This document shows positions 14,649 to 22,435 of a stretch of DNA of 64,000 nucleotides, piece after piece. Origin of the DNA: Lacticaseibacillus hulanensis (GTDB lineage Bacteria > Bacillota > Bacilli > Lactobacillales > Lactobacillaceae). The position numbers and the translations under genes are program-made. The notes under the pieces are model-generated. The model saw nothing but the letters and a program-made list of their open reading frames with translations. It was not told where the DNA came from and searched no databases. Within the stretch, counting starts at the first letter, position 1, and the number at the start of each line of letters is the position of its first letter. The DNA lies in assembly GCF_004010095.1 (NCBI RefSeq), contig NZ_RRYD01000007.1:1-64000 (forward strand), given 5' to 3'.

Positions 14649-15032
14649 ATGTACGAATTGACCAAGAAGCGCCGGGTGAGTGATGCCGTCGCTAACGTTT
14701 TCCCCGAGGCAGTACTGAAAAACATCTGGGATATCATCACGTTGATGTCCAAAAACAAGGCGCTCGTGAGTTCGCCGGTCGCGGTGGTGTTTGCCGACGA
14801 TTTCACCGACGACGAGTTTTACGCGATGTTGCTGCAGGGGGATGCGGCGGCTGGCCAGGAATTCCCGATTGCCTTTACCGGCGAGAAGCCATTTCTCGGT
14901 CACGGGTACATCTTAATTATTAAGGACCGGCCCAAGACGGTGACGATGGAATTCTCCGCTGTTAACGAAATGGGCGATGAACCAGAGACAGAAGAAGCTG
15001 AGGCGCAGGCACCTGACCAGGACGACAAGTAG
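14649..15032 (+). CDS. DUF960-like small protein
   Basis: 127 residues from ATG 14649 (AAAGGAA upstream, extended -10 TGTTAGAAT ending at 14605). The N-terminal 100 residues (RRVSDAVANVFPEAVLKNIWDII, then EFYAMLLQGD) resemble the DUF960 pattern of lactic acid bacteria in length and spacing. The last 20 residues are an acidic low-complexity tail (PETEEAEAQAPDQDDK). Soluble, function unknown. The family assignment is tentative. It precedes a metal ABC transporter, but there is a 53-base gap and no evidence that they work together. Confidence 0.6.
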   Translation: MYELTKKRRVSDAVANVFPEAVLKNIWDIITLMSKNKALVSSPVAVVFADDFTDDEFYAMLLQGDAAAGQEFPIAFTGEKPFLGHGYILIIKDRPKTVTMEFSAVNEMGDEPETEEAEAQAPDQDDK

Positions 15033-15085
15033 CTTGCGGTGCCGCCGCTTGGGGTTGCGCCGGGACGTTTTGCAAAAGGAGTTTT

Positions 15086-15802
15086 ATGACTGAACCGATT
15101 TTAGCGGTGGATCACCTGCAATTTGGGTTTCACGACCGCAAGTTATTCGACAACGTTAATTTTGAACTAGTTCCCGGCAGCATGACCAGCGTCATTGGAC
15201 CGAATGGGGTGGGGAAAACCACGCTGATTCGCCTGCTGATGGGGCAGTTGCAGCCAACGGGTGGCCACATTAACTGGCGGGACAAGCCGCGCGTGCAGGT
15301 TGGGTACGTGCCGCAGTTTCGCAACCTTGACGATGAGTACCCCCTGTCGATTCGCTCGTTCGTACAGCTGAGCCAGTTGGGGAGTTTGCTGCCGTGGCAC
15401 AAGGCGGCTGAGCGGCGCAAACTGGATGAGGTGCTGGATGCAACGCACCTCCTCTCGCTGCAAAACCGCCAGCTCGGGATGGCCAGCGGGGGCGAAAAGC
15501 AAAAGGCGTACCTGGCGCAGGCCCTCATTGATGACCCAAGCTTCCTGATTCTGGACGAATCAACGGCCAGCCTCGACGTGAACGTCAAGGTCGAACTCAT
15601 GGACCTCGTGCGTGAACTCAACCAGAAGCTGAACCTGACCGTTCTGTTTGTGACGCACGATTTGCCCCTGGCCAAGGAGTACACGGATCAGTTCCTGCTG
15701 CTGGACAACGGGGTGGGCTTTTTGCAGCCGATTGCGAACATGGAACCGGACCAGATGCCGGAAGAGTTGCGGGGGATTGTCGAAACCCCAGAGGAGGATT
15801 AA
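15086..15802 (+). CDS. Zn/Mn-type ABC transporter ATP-binding protein
   Basis: 238 residues, with Walker A GPNGVGKTT, Q-loop VGYVPQFRNLDDEYP, signature ASGGEKQKAYLAQAL and Walker B FLILDESTASLD. The Q-loop region and size fit the ZnuC/AdcC/MntB group that pairs with ABC-3 permeases. ATG 15086 has AAAGGAG upstream. The permease starts one base after the stop codon. It energises uptake of a divalent metal, most likely zinc or manganese; the usual substrate-binding lipoprotein gene is not adjacent. Confidence 0.88.
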   Translation: MTEPILAVDHLQFGFHDRKLFDNVNFELVPGSMTSVIGPNGVGKTTLIRLLMGQLQPTGGHINWRDKPRVQVGYVPQFRNLDDEYPLSIRSFVQLSQLGSLLPWHKAAERRKLDEVLDATHLLSLQNRQLGMASGGEKQKAYLAQALIDDPSFLILDESTASLDVNVKVELMDLVRELNQKLNLTVLFVTHDLPLAKEYTDQFLLLDNGVGFLQPIANMEPDQMPEELRGIVETPEED

Positions 15803-15803
15803 C

Positions 15804-16595
15804 ATGTTTCATTACGAATTCATGCAAAACGCCTTCCTGGCCAGCACGTTTATCGCGATTGCTTCGGGCATTGTCGGCGTGTTTGTGACGGCGCGGGGCA
15901 CATCGTTCCTTGCGCACACGTTAAGCGAAATTGGGTTTGCGGGCGCCGCGTTCGCTGTGTTCCTCGGGATTCCGCCGCTGGACGGGATGCTGATGTTCAC
16001 GATTCTGTCCGCGGTGACGGTGGGCCGCATGTCCGCCAAGGCGTCGCGGCGGGAGGCATCCACGTCGGCCGTGTCGAGCTTGTTCGTAGGCCTCGGGATT
16101 TTGTTCCTGGCGCTGTCGAGCTCGAGCTCCAGTTACGCCCAAACCATCTTGTTCGGGAGCATCGTCGGCATTTCGCGTGGTGAAATCATGCAACTGGTCG
16201 TTCTCGCCGGCTTTGTTTTGCTCACCGTCCTGATTAGCTACCGGTACCTGGCGTTCGACAGCTTCGATGCGGTCGGGGCCAAGGCGCACAAGCTGCCCAC
16301 GAACCTGATTTCGATTTACTTCCTCGTCATTTTGGCCATCTGTGTCTCAACGGGGGCACAGATTGTTGGGAGCCTGCTGGTGTTCATCCTGCTGACGCTG
16401 CCGAGTGCGGGTGCGAAGTACATCGGCAAAACGCTGCCGCAGATGCTCGTGATCTCGGTGGCCGCCGCCCTCATCGGGGTGTGGGCCGGGCTCGCGCTGG
16501 GCTACTACACCAACTGGCCGGTGACCTTTTTCATCGCGGTGGTGGAATGCCTGTTTTACGTTGGCGCACTTGGGTACCGGAACCTCACCAAGTAG
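15804..16595 (+). CDS. Zn/Mn-type ABC transporter permease (ABC-3 family)
   Basis: 263 residues, with seven to eight predicted helices of the ZnuB/AdcB/MntC family. Characteristic segments are TARGTSFLAHTLSEIGFAGA near the N-terminus, the SYRYLAFDSFDAVGAKA cytosolic coupling helix and GAQIVGSLLVFILLTLPSA. The frame is open upstream inside the ATPase gene, but ATG 15804 with GAGGAGG is the clear start. It forms the membrane channel for metal import with the upstream ATPase. The binding protein must be encoded elsewhere. Confidence 0.88.
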   Translation: MFHYEFMQNAFLASTFIAIASGIVGVFVTARGTSFLAHTLSEIGFAGAAFAVFLGIPPLDGMLMFTILSAVTVGRMSAKASRREASTSAVSSLFVGLGILFLALSSSSSSYAQTILFGSIVGISRGEIMQLVVLAGFVLLTVLISYRYLAFDSFDAVGAKAHKLPTNLISIYFLVILAICVSTGAQIVGSLLVFILLTLPSAGAKYIGKTLPQMLVISVAAALIGVWAGLALGYYTNWPVTFFIAVVECLFYVGALGYRNLTK

Positions 16596-16687
16596 TTAGG
16601 GCTGTCGGGAAAGCAAAAATATCTGATTGTTTCGACAAAACAGACATGTTTTAGTTAGTAATAGTGTGCTGTGTGACACAGTAGTAG

Positions 16688-16714
16688 GACCAATCAGCGA
16701 TGATTGGTCTTTTT
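16688..16714 (+). terminator. Intrinsic terminator of the metal transporter operon
   Basis: GACCAATCA-GCGA-TGATTGGTC followed by T5, a perfect 9-bp stem. Confidence 0.92.
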
Positions 16715-16793
16715 GCAGGCCATTGTGTTTATGCCTTGTATATGCGTCCTGATTCGGTCTATATTGCATATATACATAAATGGAGGTGCTTGT

Positions 16794-17063
16794 ATGGATG
16801 CTACTAAGAAATCACGACTAAAATCACTTGGCACGTTCACGGTTGGCAAGGTTGGAAACTTTATGAAGGTTACAATTCCTTCATCGGCTGAAATCGTCAG
16901 TGGAACTCAATTGGAAATTTTCCAAGAAGCTGATGGTAGTTTGGTCTTGAAACCAAAGCACGTGAATATTTGGAATACTGATTTGGTTAAGCACCATGAC
17001 TTTGAGGCAGATAAGAAAACTATTGGTAATCTTGATGGAATGCGTGTAGGTAGGGAGATTTAA
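16794..17063 (+). CDS. AbrB/MazE-like antitoxin
   Basis: 89 residues. The N-terminal half has the swapped-hairpin AbrB/MazE DNA-binding pattern (KVGNFMKVTIPSSAEIVSGTQLEI), with the TIP.. motif and a hydrophobic FQEADGSLVLKP strand. The C-terminal part would neutralise a cognate toxin. ATG 16794 has GGAGGTG upstream. AT-rich composition differs from the flanks. The downstream ORF begins immediately after its stop but is truncated (see 17064-17144), so this is an orphaned antitoxin. Confidence 0.75.
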   Translation: MDATKKSRLKSLGTFTVGKVGNFMKVTIPSSAEIVSGTQLEIFQEADGSLVLKPKHVNIWNTDLVKHHDFEADKKTIGNLDGMRVGREI

Positions 17064-17144
17064 ATGGTGAATAGCTATACGAAGCAAGGAGATATCATCT
17101 TTATTGATGTTGAACCCCACTCAGAGAATGAAAAACGTTTGTAA
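17064..17144 (+). pseudogene. Truncated MazF/PemK toxin
   Basis: ATG 17064 directly follows the antitoxin stop. The first residues (SYTKQGDIIFIDVEPHSENE) are a recognisable MazF/PemK start, in which GDI-hydrophobic-DxxP-hsE is the conserved N-terminal strand and loop. The frame ends at TAA 17142 after 26 residues, while MazF toxins need about 110. The RxxLVLS core is missing, so the nuclease is inactive. A terminator-like region follows at once, which suggests a deletion of the toxin body. Confidence 0.7.
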
Positions 17145-17357
17145 AGGTCTGCACAAGTACCACGGTGTGGGCTTTTTTTGTGCACGCGGACGTTTGCCGG
17201 CGCGGTGGATGCTACAATGAAAACGGTTCAATTATTCGAGACTTGGGGTAGCGACACACGCAATTTTGAGGAGGACTGAAACTGCAATTGTAAATATGGA
17301 ATAAAGTGTAACAACAAGGTATAATGAGGGTGCAATAATTCAGTGGGAGGCACCCTC

Positions 17358-17951
17358 ATGCTCAAACCAAACGAAATGGCCGCACGCATTGGTGTGACGG
17401 TCAAAACTTTGCAGAAATGGGATAAAGATGGCACCTTGCCAGCTTTTCGTAATCCTAAAAACAGGCGGTACTATACCGAAGAACAGTATCGCACCTACAT
17501 TGGCGAAACTACGAAACATGGCCACAAAGTAGTGGCCTACGCACGCGTATCGAATGACAGGCAGAAAGATGACTTGAAGAAACAAGTTGATTTTTTACGC
17601 CAGTATGCCAATGGTAAGGGCGTAATCCTGGATGACGTGATTACGGATGTTGGTAGCGGGTTGAATTATAAGCGTAAACACTGGAATGAATTGCTAGACC
17701 AAATCATGGCTAACAACGTTGACACCGTGTATATAACTTATAAGGACCGTTTTGTTCGTTTCGGCTACGACTGGTTTGAACAATTAGCCAATAAGTTCAA
17801 CACCCAAATTGTGGTGCTAAACAACCCAGATTTATCGCCTCAAGAAGAAATGACACAAGACTTAATCAGTATTATTCACGATTTCAGTTGCCGTATCTAC
17901 GGCTTGCGTAAATATGAAAGCAAAATCGAAAATGACAAAGAACTGAAGTAG
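17358..17951 (+). CDS. tnpA: IS607 family serine transposase (TnpA)
   Basis: 197 residues: an N-terminal MerR-like HTH (LKPNEMAARIGVTVKTLQKW, then RRYYTEEQY) and a C-terminal serine recombinase domain. The catalytic serine is in AYARVSNDRQK, and the active-site arginines lie in VYITYKDRFVRFGYDWF. It catalyses strand exchange through a covalent 5'-phosphoserine link. ATG 17358 follows GGGAGG. The Shine-Dalgarno and start lie in a hairpin (TGAGGGTGC 17325-17333 with GCACCCTCA 17350-17358) that may throttle translation. The usual size is about 200 residues, so it appears intact. Confidence 0.92.
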   Translation: MLKPNEMAARIGVTVKTLQKWDKDGTLPAFRNPKNRRYYTEEQYRTYIGETTKHGHKVVAYARVSNDRQKDDLKKQVDFLRQYANGKGVILDDVITDVGSGLNYKRKHWNELLDQIMANNVDTVYITYKDRFVRFGYDWFEQLANKFNTQIVVLNNPDLSPQEEMTQDLISIIHDFSCRIYGLRKYESKIENDKELK

Positions 17952-17982
17952 TCCCATCTTTCAACCAGTAGCGGTGAATTAA

Positions 17983-19155
17983 ATGATTAAGACACATAAA
18001 ATCAAAATGTATCCCAACGCAACGATGCGCATCGTCTTAACGCAACTGTTCAACTATCGACGTTACTGCTACAACCAAGCGCTTGAGATTTGGAATGAAA
18101 TGTACGACGAATCCGTATTGATGGCGGATAAATCGCTACGACCAAATGAACGCAAGGTGCGTAACGATCTGGTCAATAACAAACAGGATTGGCAATTTGA
18201 ACAATCGGCGCGTGTACTACAGTTAGCAGTTAGTGACCTGGCTAAGGGGTGGCAGAACTATTTCAACCCCAAAATGCCTAACCATGCCCGCCCACGATTC
18301 AAGTCCAAGAAGCGGTCGAAGAACAGTTTCAAAACTGACCGCGCCAAGATTATTGACGGTAAATTACGCTTGGACAAGCCGCGTGGAACAAAGGATTGGT
18401 TTGACATTCGTCTGGCTGAGAAACCACGCTGGTCGGGTGAGATTAAACTCACGACCGTGGTAGAAGAGGCAGACGGTTATTACGTTTCTCTGGCAATTGA
18501 GGTCAATGAAAATGTTGAGCAGAAGACCGGTAAACAAATTACTGGCGTTGATGCCAATGTTGCACGATTCGATTACAAGGGCGCTAATGGCTATCAATCC
18601 GTTTCAACGATGAATGCCAAGTTGCTCAGTCTGTATGGCCGCATCACCAAGTATCAACGATTATTGGCACGTAAGCGTGTTGCTAATCCAACGAATTTCA
18701 GGTCAAATAACTACCGCTCAGCGAGAGCCAAGTTGAAGCGGGATTATCAAAAAGTGACCCGAATTCAAGCGGATATTCTGCACAAGTTTACTGCACAATT
18801 GGTACGAGATAATGACGTGATTGCCATTGAGGACTTGGACAATCTGCACATGCGGATGAACAAGCATCTGGCGAAGAATCTTCACCGGTCGATGTTCGGT
18901 CAGTTTAAGCAGATTATGCAGTACAAGTGCGAGTGGAACGGGGTGAAGTTGGTCTTGGTGGACCAGTTCTATCCTAGTACGCAGCGTTGTTGTCGTTGTG
19001 GGTATGTTAAGACTGGTGACGAGAAAGTCCGCTTATCGGGCAACCGGAAGCATCACACCGGTCATAATGAATATGTGTGTTACAAGTGCGGAGCACAGAT
19101 GCGTCGTGATGAAAATGCCGTAGAGAATCTGATTCAATACGCGCAAGTTAATTAA
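17983..19155 (+). CDS. tnpB: TnpB, RNA-guided nuclease of the IS607 element
   Basis: 390 residues. N-terminal OrfB/HTH part (HKIKMYPNATMRIVLTQLFNYRRYCYN), then a split RuvC domain. The catalytic acids are in place: Asp in ITGVDANVARF, Glu in VIAIEDLDNL and Asp in RRDENAVENL. A CxxC...CxxC zinc ribbon (CCRCGYV...YVCYKCGAQ) sits before the third motif. TnpB proteins cut DNA next to a short target-adjacent motif using an RNA made from the element's right end, and promote retention of the transposon. The ORF appears complete and active by motif. Confidence 0.92.
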   Translation: MIKTHKIKMYPNATMRIVLTQLFNYRRYCYNQALEIWNEMYDESVLMADKSLRPNERKVRNDLVNNKQDWQFEQSARVLQLAVSDLAKGWQNYFNPKMPNHARPRFKSKKRSKNSFKTDRAKIIDGKLRLDKPRGTKDWFDIRLAEKPRWSGEIKLTTVVEEADGYYVSLAIEVNENVEQKTGKQITGVDANVARFDYKGANGYQSVSTMNAKLLSLYGRITKYQRLLARKRVANPTNFRSNNYRSARAKLKRDYQKVTRIQADILHKFTAQLVRDNDVIAIEDLDNLHMRMNKHLAKNLHRSMFGQFKQIMQYKCEWNGVKLVLVDQFYPSTQRCCRCGYVKTGDEKVRLSGNRKHHTGHNEYVCYKCGAQMRRDENAVENLIQYAQVN

Positions 19156-19200
19156 TCATTTTGGGTATGGCTAATACCTTAAAGTTCAAGAGTTGGTCAA
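19060..19200 (+). ncRNA. Candidate omega/reRNA scaffold at the TnpB right end
   Basis: By analogy with IS200/IS605 and IS607 elements, the guide RNA overlaps the 3' end of tnpB and runs through the right end. Here a hairpin GGGTAT-GGCTA-ATACC (19164-19178) follows the stop codon within an AT-rich tail. Its boundaries are inferred, not seen. Confidence 0.35.
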
Positions 19201-19342
19201 TGTCATGAAGATGTCTATCGGAGTGGGAATACCAATGTAGACGGGACTAAGTTAAATGCAGAATGTAAATCAAGAAAGGAAATATATAAACCTTTATTGG
19301 TGTCAAAAAGACATTCTTCCGCATTTTATATAGCAGGACGTT

Positions 19343-21412
19343 ATGAGTTTTTACTATTCACTGCGCTACACGCTGGATCCGCGGCTCAACACGGCGGAGA
19401 AGGATGAGACGCTGTTGCGGTTTTGCCGGGATGCCAAGATTGACAACGTGACCTTCTTCATCAATTCTGAAGAGCTCAACAACGGGCACCTGACCAGCGA
19501 CCAGACGCAGGTGTGGCTCGATGCCATTAAGCCGGTGCAGGCAAAATTGGCGGCCATTGGGGTGACGACCAGCCTCAACCCGTGGACGACCATCATGCAC
19601 AGCGACCGCGGACCGACCGTGCCGGAAGCGCTGGGCTTTGGCACGATGGTGGACGTGGACGGGAAGCACGCAGCGGCCATGGCGTGTCCGGCTGACCCGA
19701 AGTGGGTGGACTACATGGCAAGTTGCTACGGCCAGTTCGCGCGGCTGCACCCGGCGGAGCTGTGGCTCGAAGACGATTTTCGTCACTACAACCACACGCC
19801 GCTGCGTTTGGCCTGCTTCTGCGAGCGGCACATGGAGTTGTACGCACGCGAAATGGGTGTGACCGAATCCTGCGAAGAATTCGTGCACAACCTGCTGGCA
19901 GCGGGGGCGCCAAGTCCGGAGCGCAACGCGTATTTAACCGTTGCACGCCAGGAAATGATTCACGTGGCTGGGCGCATCGAGATGGCGGTGCACGCCGTCA
20001 GCCCCGAAACCAAGGTGGCGCTCATGACGTCCTTCCCCGACTGGCACGCCGTCGAGGGGCGCGACTGGCCGGGCCTCTTTAACGCCCTGGCCGGCACCGA
20101 ACACGTTTGGGTGGCGCGGCCGCATTTGCCGGCGTACAACGAGCTGGCGCCGAACCACTACGGCCGCGTCTTTACGCAGTACACGCGCACCACGGCGGCC
20201 TATCTGGGGGATGCGGCGACGATTTTGCCGGAACTAGAGAACTACATGTACTCACCGTTCGCCAAGTCCCGCAGGTTCACCCAGTTTCAGATTGAGACGG
20301 CGGCGCTGGTGGGTGCGCGGGGCATCCTGCTTAATCTATTCGACATGATGGGCAACGGGGTTGTTGACGAATACGGCTACGCGGACATGCTCGCTCGCAC
20401 TAAGCCGTTTCTTAGCGCCATTACCGAGTCGCGCCTGCAGATGAGCCAGATTCGCGGCGTGCAGGTGCTCGTTAACCAGAACTCGGTGGCCACCATCCAC
20501 ACCGAATTTGCCCCCGGGGCCATTCGCGGCGGCGTCACACCGGGAGCACCCGTTCACTCAGACGAGCGCGTGGAGCCGGCCGATCTCCTGCCGCAAGAAA
20601 CCCACTGGGCGAGCCTGCTTGGTATGTACGGATTTAGCACTAAGATCACGCCGTGGACCGCGGATTCCGAGTTCAGCAAGCAAACCCTCGCCATCAGCGG
20701 CCAGTTCCTGCGCAACCTGGATGACGCGGCGGTGCGCAAGTTGCTGAGTAGCAACCGCGTGCTACTGGATGGGGACAGCGTGCAGGTGCTCCTGGACCGC
20801 AACCTGGCTGACCTGTTGCACGTGCGCTCAGCGACCTGGCAGCCGGTGCGCAGCGGGCACCAAACCTACATGGATAGTCAGCAGCGCACGCTGGCTGGCG
20901 TGCGGGCGGCCCGGACAAGTTTGCTTCAGCACGTCGGGGATTACCTCAACCTTGATTACGAAGACGGCGCGAACGTGGTCACGTGGAGTGTGGCTCGCAA
21001 CCAGCTCGGGGATGAACTGGGGCCGGTGGTGACGGCCATTGACGGCCACATTTTCGTCCTGCCGCTCAACAGCGACCCGAAGTACGGCTGGGAGGCGCAC
21101 TACAACAGCTTCGAACAGGACCTCTTCCAGAAGCTGCTGCTGGAGAACGGCGGGGCGGATTACCTGGTCAAGATGCCGAACGTGATGTTCATGGATACCG
21201 GCAAAACGCTGTGGCTCGGTAATTTCAGCCTGGACGGTTACACGGAAATTCGCTGGCAGCCGGGCCGGCCGGTGACCGCCAAGACGGCAACGGTCAAAAC
21301 GCGCACGGCTTCTGGCTATACGGAGCTGTCCGTGCCAATCACCCGCGACGGGGCGGACCTGGTGGTGCACGCTGCGCTGGGGGCACTGGAAACGATGCAG
21401 ATTCAGCTATAG
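19343..21412 (+). CDS. Glycoside hydrolase-like TIM-barrel protein
   Basis: 689 residues, soluble, no signal peptide. Residues 1-330 look like a beta/alpha barrel: KIDNVTFFINSEEL, then LNPWTTIMHSDRG, ADPKWVDYM, then ELWLEDDFRHYNHT and LACFCERHME. The pattern (I/L)W(I/L)(D/E)DDFR followed by CFC is seen in poorly characterised GH42-related protein families. Residues 400-620 resemble a beta-galactosidase trimerisation-like (GATase-like) domain, and the end is a beta-sandwich (TELSVPITRDGADLVVHAALGALE). The likely role is hydrolysis of a beta-linked glycan taken into the cell. The ribosome binding site is weak, and the IS607 element sits just upstream, perhaps separating it from its original promoter. 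Confidence 0.6.
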   Translation: MSFYYSLRYTLDPRLNTAEKDETLLRFCRDAKIDNVTFFINSEELNNGHLTSDQTQVWLDAIKPVQAKLAAIGVTTSLNPWTTIMHSDRGPTVPEALGFGTMVDVDGKHAAAMACPADPKWVDYMASCYGQFARLHPAELWLEDDFRHYNHTPLRLACFCERHMELYAREMGVTESCEEFVHNLLAAGAPSPERNAYLTVARQEMIHVAGRIEMAVHAVSPETKVALMTSFPDWHAVEGRDWPGLFNALAGTEHVWVARPHLPAYNELAPNHYGRVFTQYTRTTAAYLGDAATILPELENYMYSPFAKSRRFTQFQIETAALVGARGILLNLFDMMGNGVVDEYGYADMLARTKPFLSAITESRLQMSQIRGVQVLVNQNSVATIHTEFAPGAIRGGVTPGAPVHSDERVEPADLLPQETHWASLLGMYGFSTKITPWTADSEFSKQTLAISGQFLRNLDDAAVRKLLSSNRVLLDGDSVQVLLDRNLADLLHVRSATWQPVRSGHQTYMDSQQRTLAGVRAARTSLLQHVGDYLNLDYEDGANVVTWSVARNQLGDELGPVVTAIDGHIFVLPLNSDPKYGWEAHYNSFEQDLFQKLLLENGGADYLVKMPNVMFMDTGKTLWLGNFSLDGYTEIRWQPGRPVTAKTATVKTRTASGYTELSVPITRDGADLVVHAALGALETMQIQL

Positions 21413-21413
21413 T

Positions 21414-21458
21414 AAAAGCGGCGCACGACTGGCAAATTGCCGGTTGTACGCCGCTTTT
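21414..21458. terminator. Bidirectional terminator between convergent genes
   Basis: AAAAGCGGCG (21414-21423) pairs with CGCCGCTTTT (21449-21458), with an inner GGCAAATTGCC stem. It has A and T runs on both sides, serving 19343-21412 (+) and 21470-22342 (-). Confidence 0.88.
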
Positions 21459-21469
21459 AAGTTCAGTGC

Positions 21470-22342
21470 TTATTTAGTCCACGCCGAATACAGCTGAACG
21501 AGCGCCTGCGTCCCATCGTCGCCGTGGCCGGCATCAACGAGCTGTTCGTACAGCTGCTTGGCCGCCGCGGTTGCCGGCAGGTCCAGGTGCATTTTGTCCG
21601 CCTCATCCAGGGCAATGCGCAGGTCCTTCAGGAAGTGCTTGGCGAAAAAGCCGGGCGTGTAGTCGCCGTCCAGAATCCGCGGTCCGTAGTTCGTGAGTGA
21701 CCAGTTGGCCGCCGCGCCGCCGCCAACCGTTGCCAGCACCGCGTCCAGGTCGAGGCCCGCCGCCTTGGCGTACACGAGCATCTCGGTCAGGCCGGTCATG
21801 GTGCCGGCGACCATGATTTGGTTGGCCATCTTGGCGTGCTGCCCGCTGCCGGCATCACCGAAGTAATGCACGGCGCTGCTGATGACGTCAAAAATGGGCT
21901 GGAGCCGCGGCAATACTTCTGCCGCACCGCCCAGCATCACGGTCAACGTGCCGTTTTTGGCGCCCACGTCGCCGCCCGAAACGGGGGCGTCGAGGGCGGT
22001 GACCCCGATTTTAGCGGCCGCTTCGGCAATGCGCTTAGCTAGCGTCGGCGTGCTGGTCGTCATGTCGACGACCAGGCTGCCTGGCTTGGCCCCGGCGAGA
22101 ATCCCGTGCTCGCCGAAGTAGACGTCCTCCACATCGGCGGGGAAGCCAACCATCGAGAAGGTGATTGGCGCATCAGCGGCGACGGCCGCGGGACTGCCGG
22201 CAAAGCGCGCCCCGGCGTCAATCACCGGCTGGGCGTGTGCCCGCGTCCGGTTGAACACGGTGACTTCATAGCCTGCCTTCAGTAAATTCAAAATAATGCC
22301 GGTGCCCATTACGCCCGTTCCGATAAAACCAACACGTTGCAT
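21470..22342 (-). CDS. NAD(P)-dependent beta-hydroxyacid dehydrogenase (HIBADH family)
   Basis: 290 residues. The Rossmann motif VGFIGTGVMGTGI at the N-terminus, the substrate-binding DAPVSGGDVGAKNGTLTVMLGG and the catalytic lysine segment GQHAKMANQIMV identify the 3-hydroxyisobutyrate/tartronate-semialdehyde reductase superfamily. ATG 22342 has AAAGGAGG upstream; ten additional in-frame codons lack a ribosome binding site. It oxidises a beta-hydroxy acid or reduces the matching semialdehyde; the exact substrate is not fixed by sequence. Monocistronic and convergent with the glycoside hydrolase-like gene. Confidence 0.9.
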   Translation of the reverse strand: MQRVGFIGTGVMGTGIILNLLKAGYEVTVFNRTRAHAQPVIDAGARFAGSPAAVAADAPITFSMVGFPADVEDVYFGEHGILAGAKPGSLVVDMTTSTPTLAKRIAEAAAKIGVTALDAPVSGGDVGAKNGTLTVMLGGAAEVLPRLQPIFDVISSAVHYFGDAGSGQHAKMANQIMVAGTMTGLTEMLVYAKAAGLDLDAVLATVGGGAAANWSLTNYGPRILDGDYTPGFFAKHFLKDLRIALDEADKMHLDLPATAAAKQLYEQLVDAGHGDDGTQALVQLYSAWTK

Positions 22343-22386
22343 GGCGTCATCCTCCTTTTTGTTTACCCCCATTGTACGCCAAAGAC

Positions 22387-22431
22387 AAAACGTCCCGCAC
22401 GCCGTCAGAGTTCAAAGGTGTGCGGGACGTT
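22387..22431 (-). terminator. Intrinsic terminator of pepF
   Basis: AACGTCCCGCAC (22389-22400) pairs with GTGCGGGACGTT (22420-22431). On the minus strand a T-run follows. Confidence 0.88.
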
Positions 22432-22435
22432 AGTT

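Larger units (their letters stand above)
17300..19230 (+). mobile_element. IS607-type insertion element with TnpB (ends approximate)
   Basis: Two adjacent genes, a MerR-like serine transposase and a TnpB/OrfB protein, define an IS607-family element. These elements have no clear terminal inverted repeats and make no target duplication, so the ends cannot be fixed by eye. An interrupted upstream unit (GAGGAGG at 17269 with no gene after it) suggests that the left end lies near 17280-17300. The right end should lie just beyond the hairpin at 19164-19178. Confidence 0.8.
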
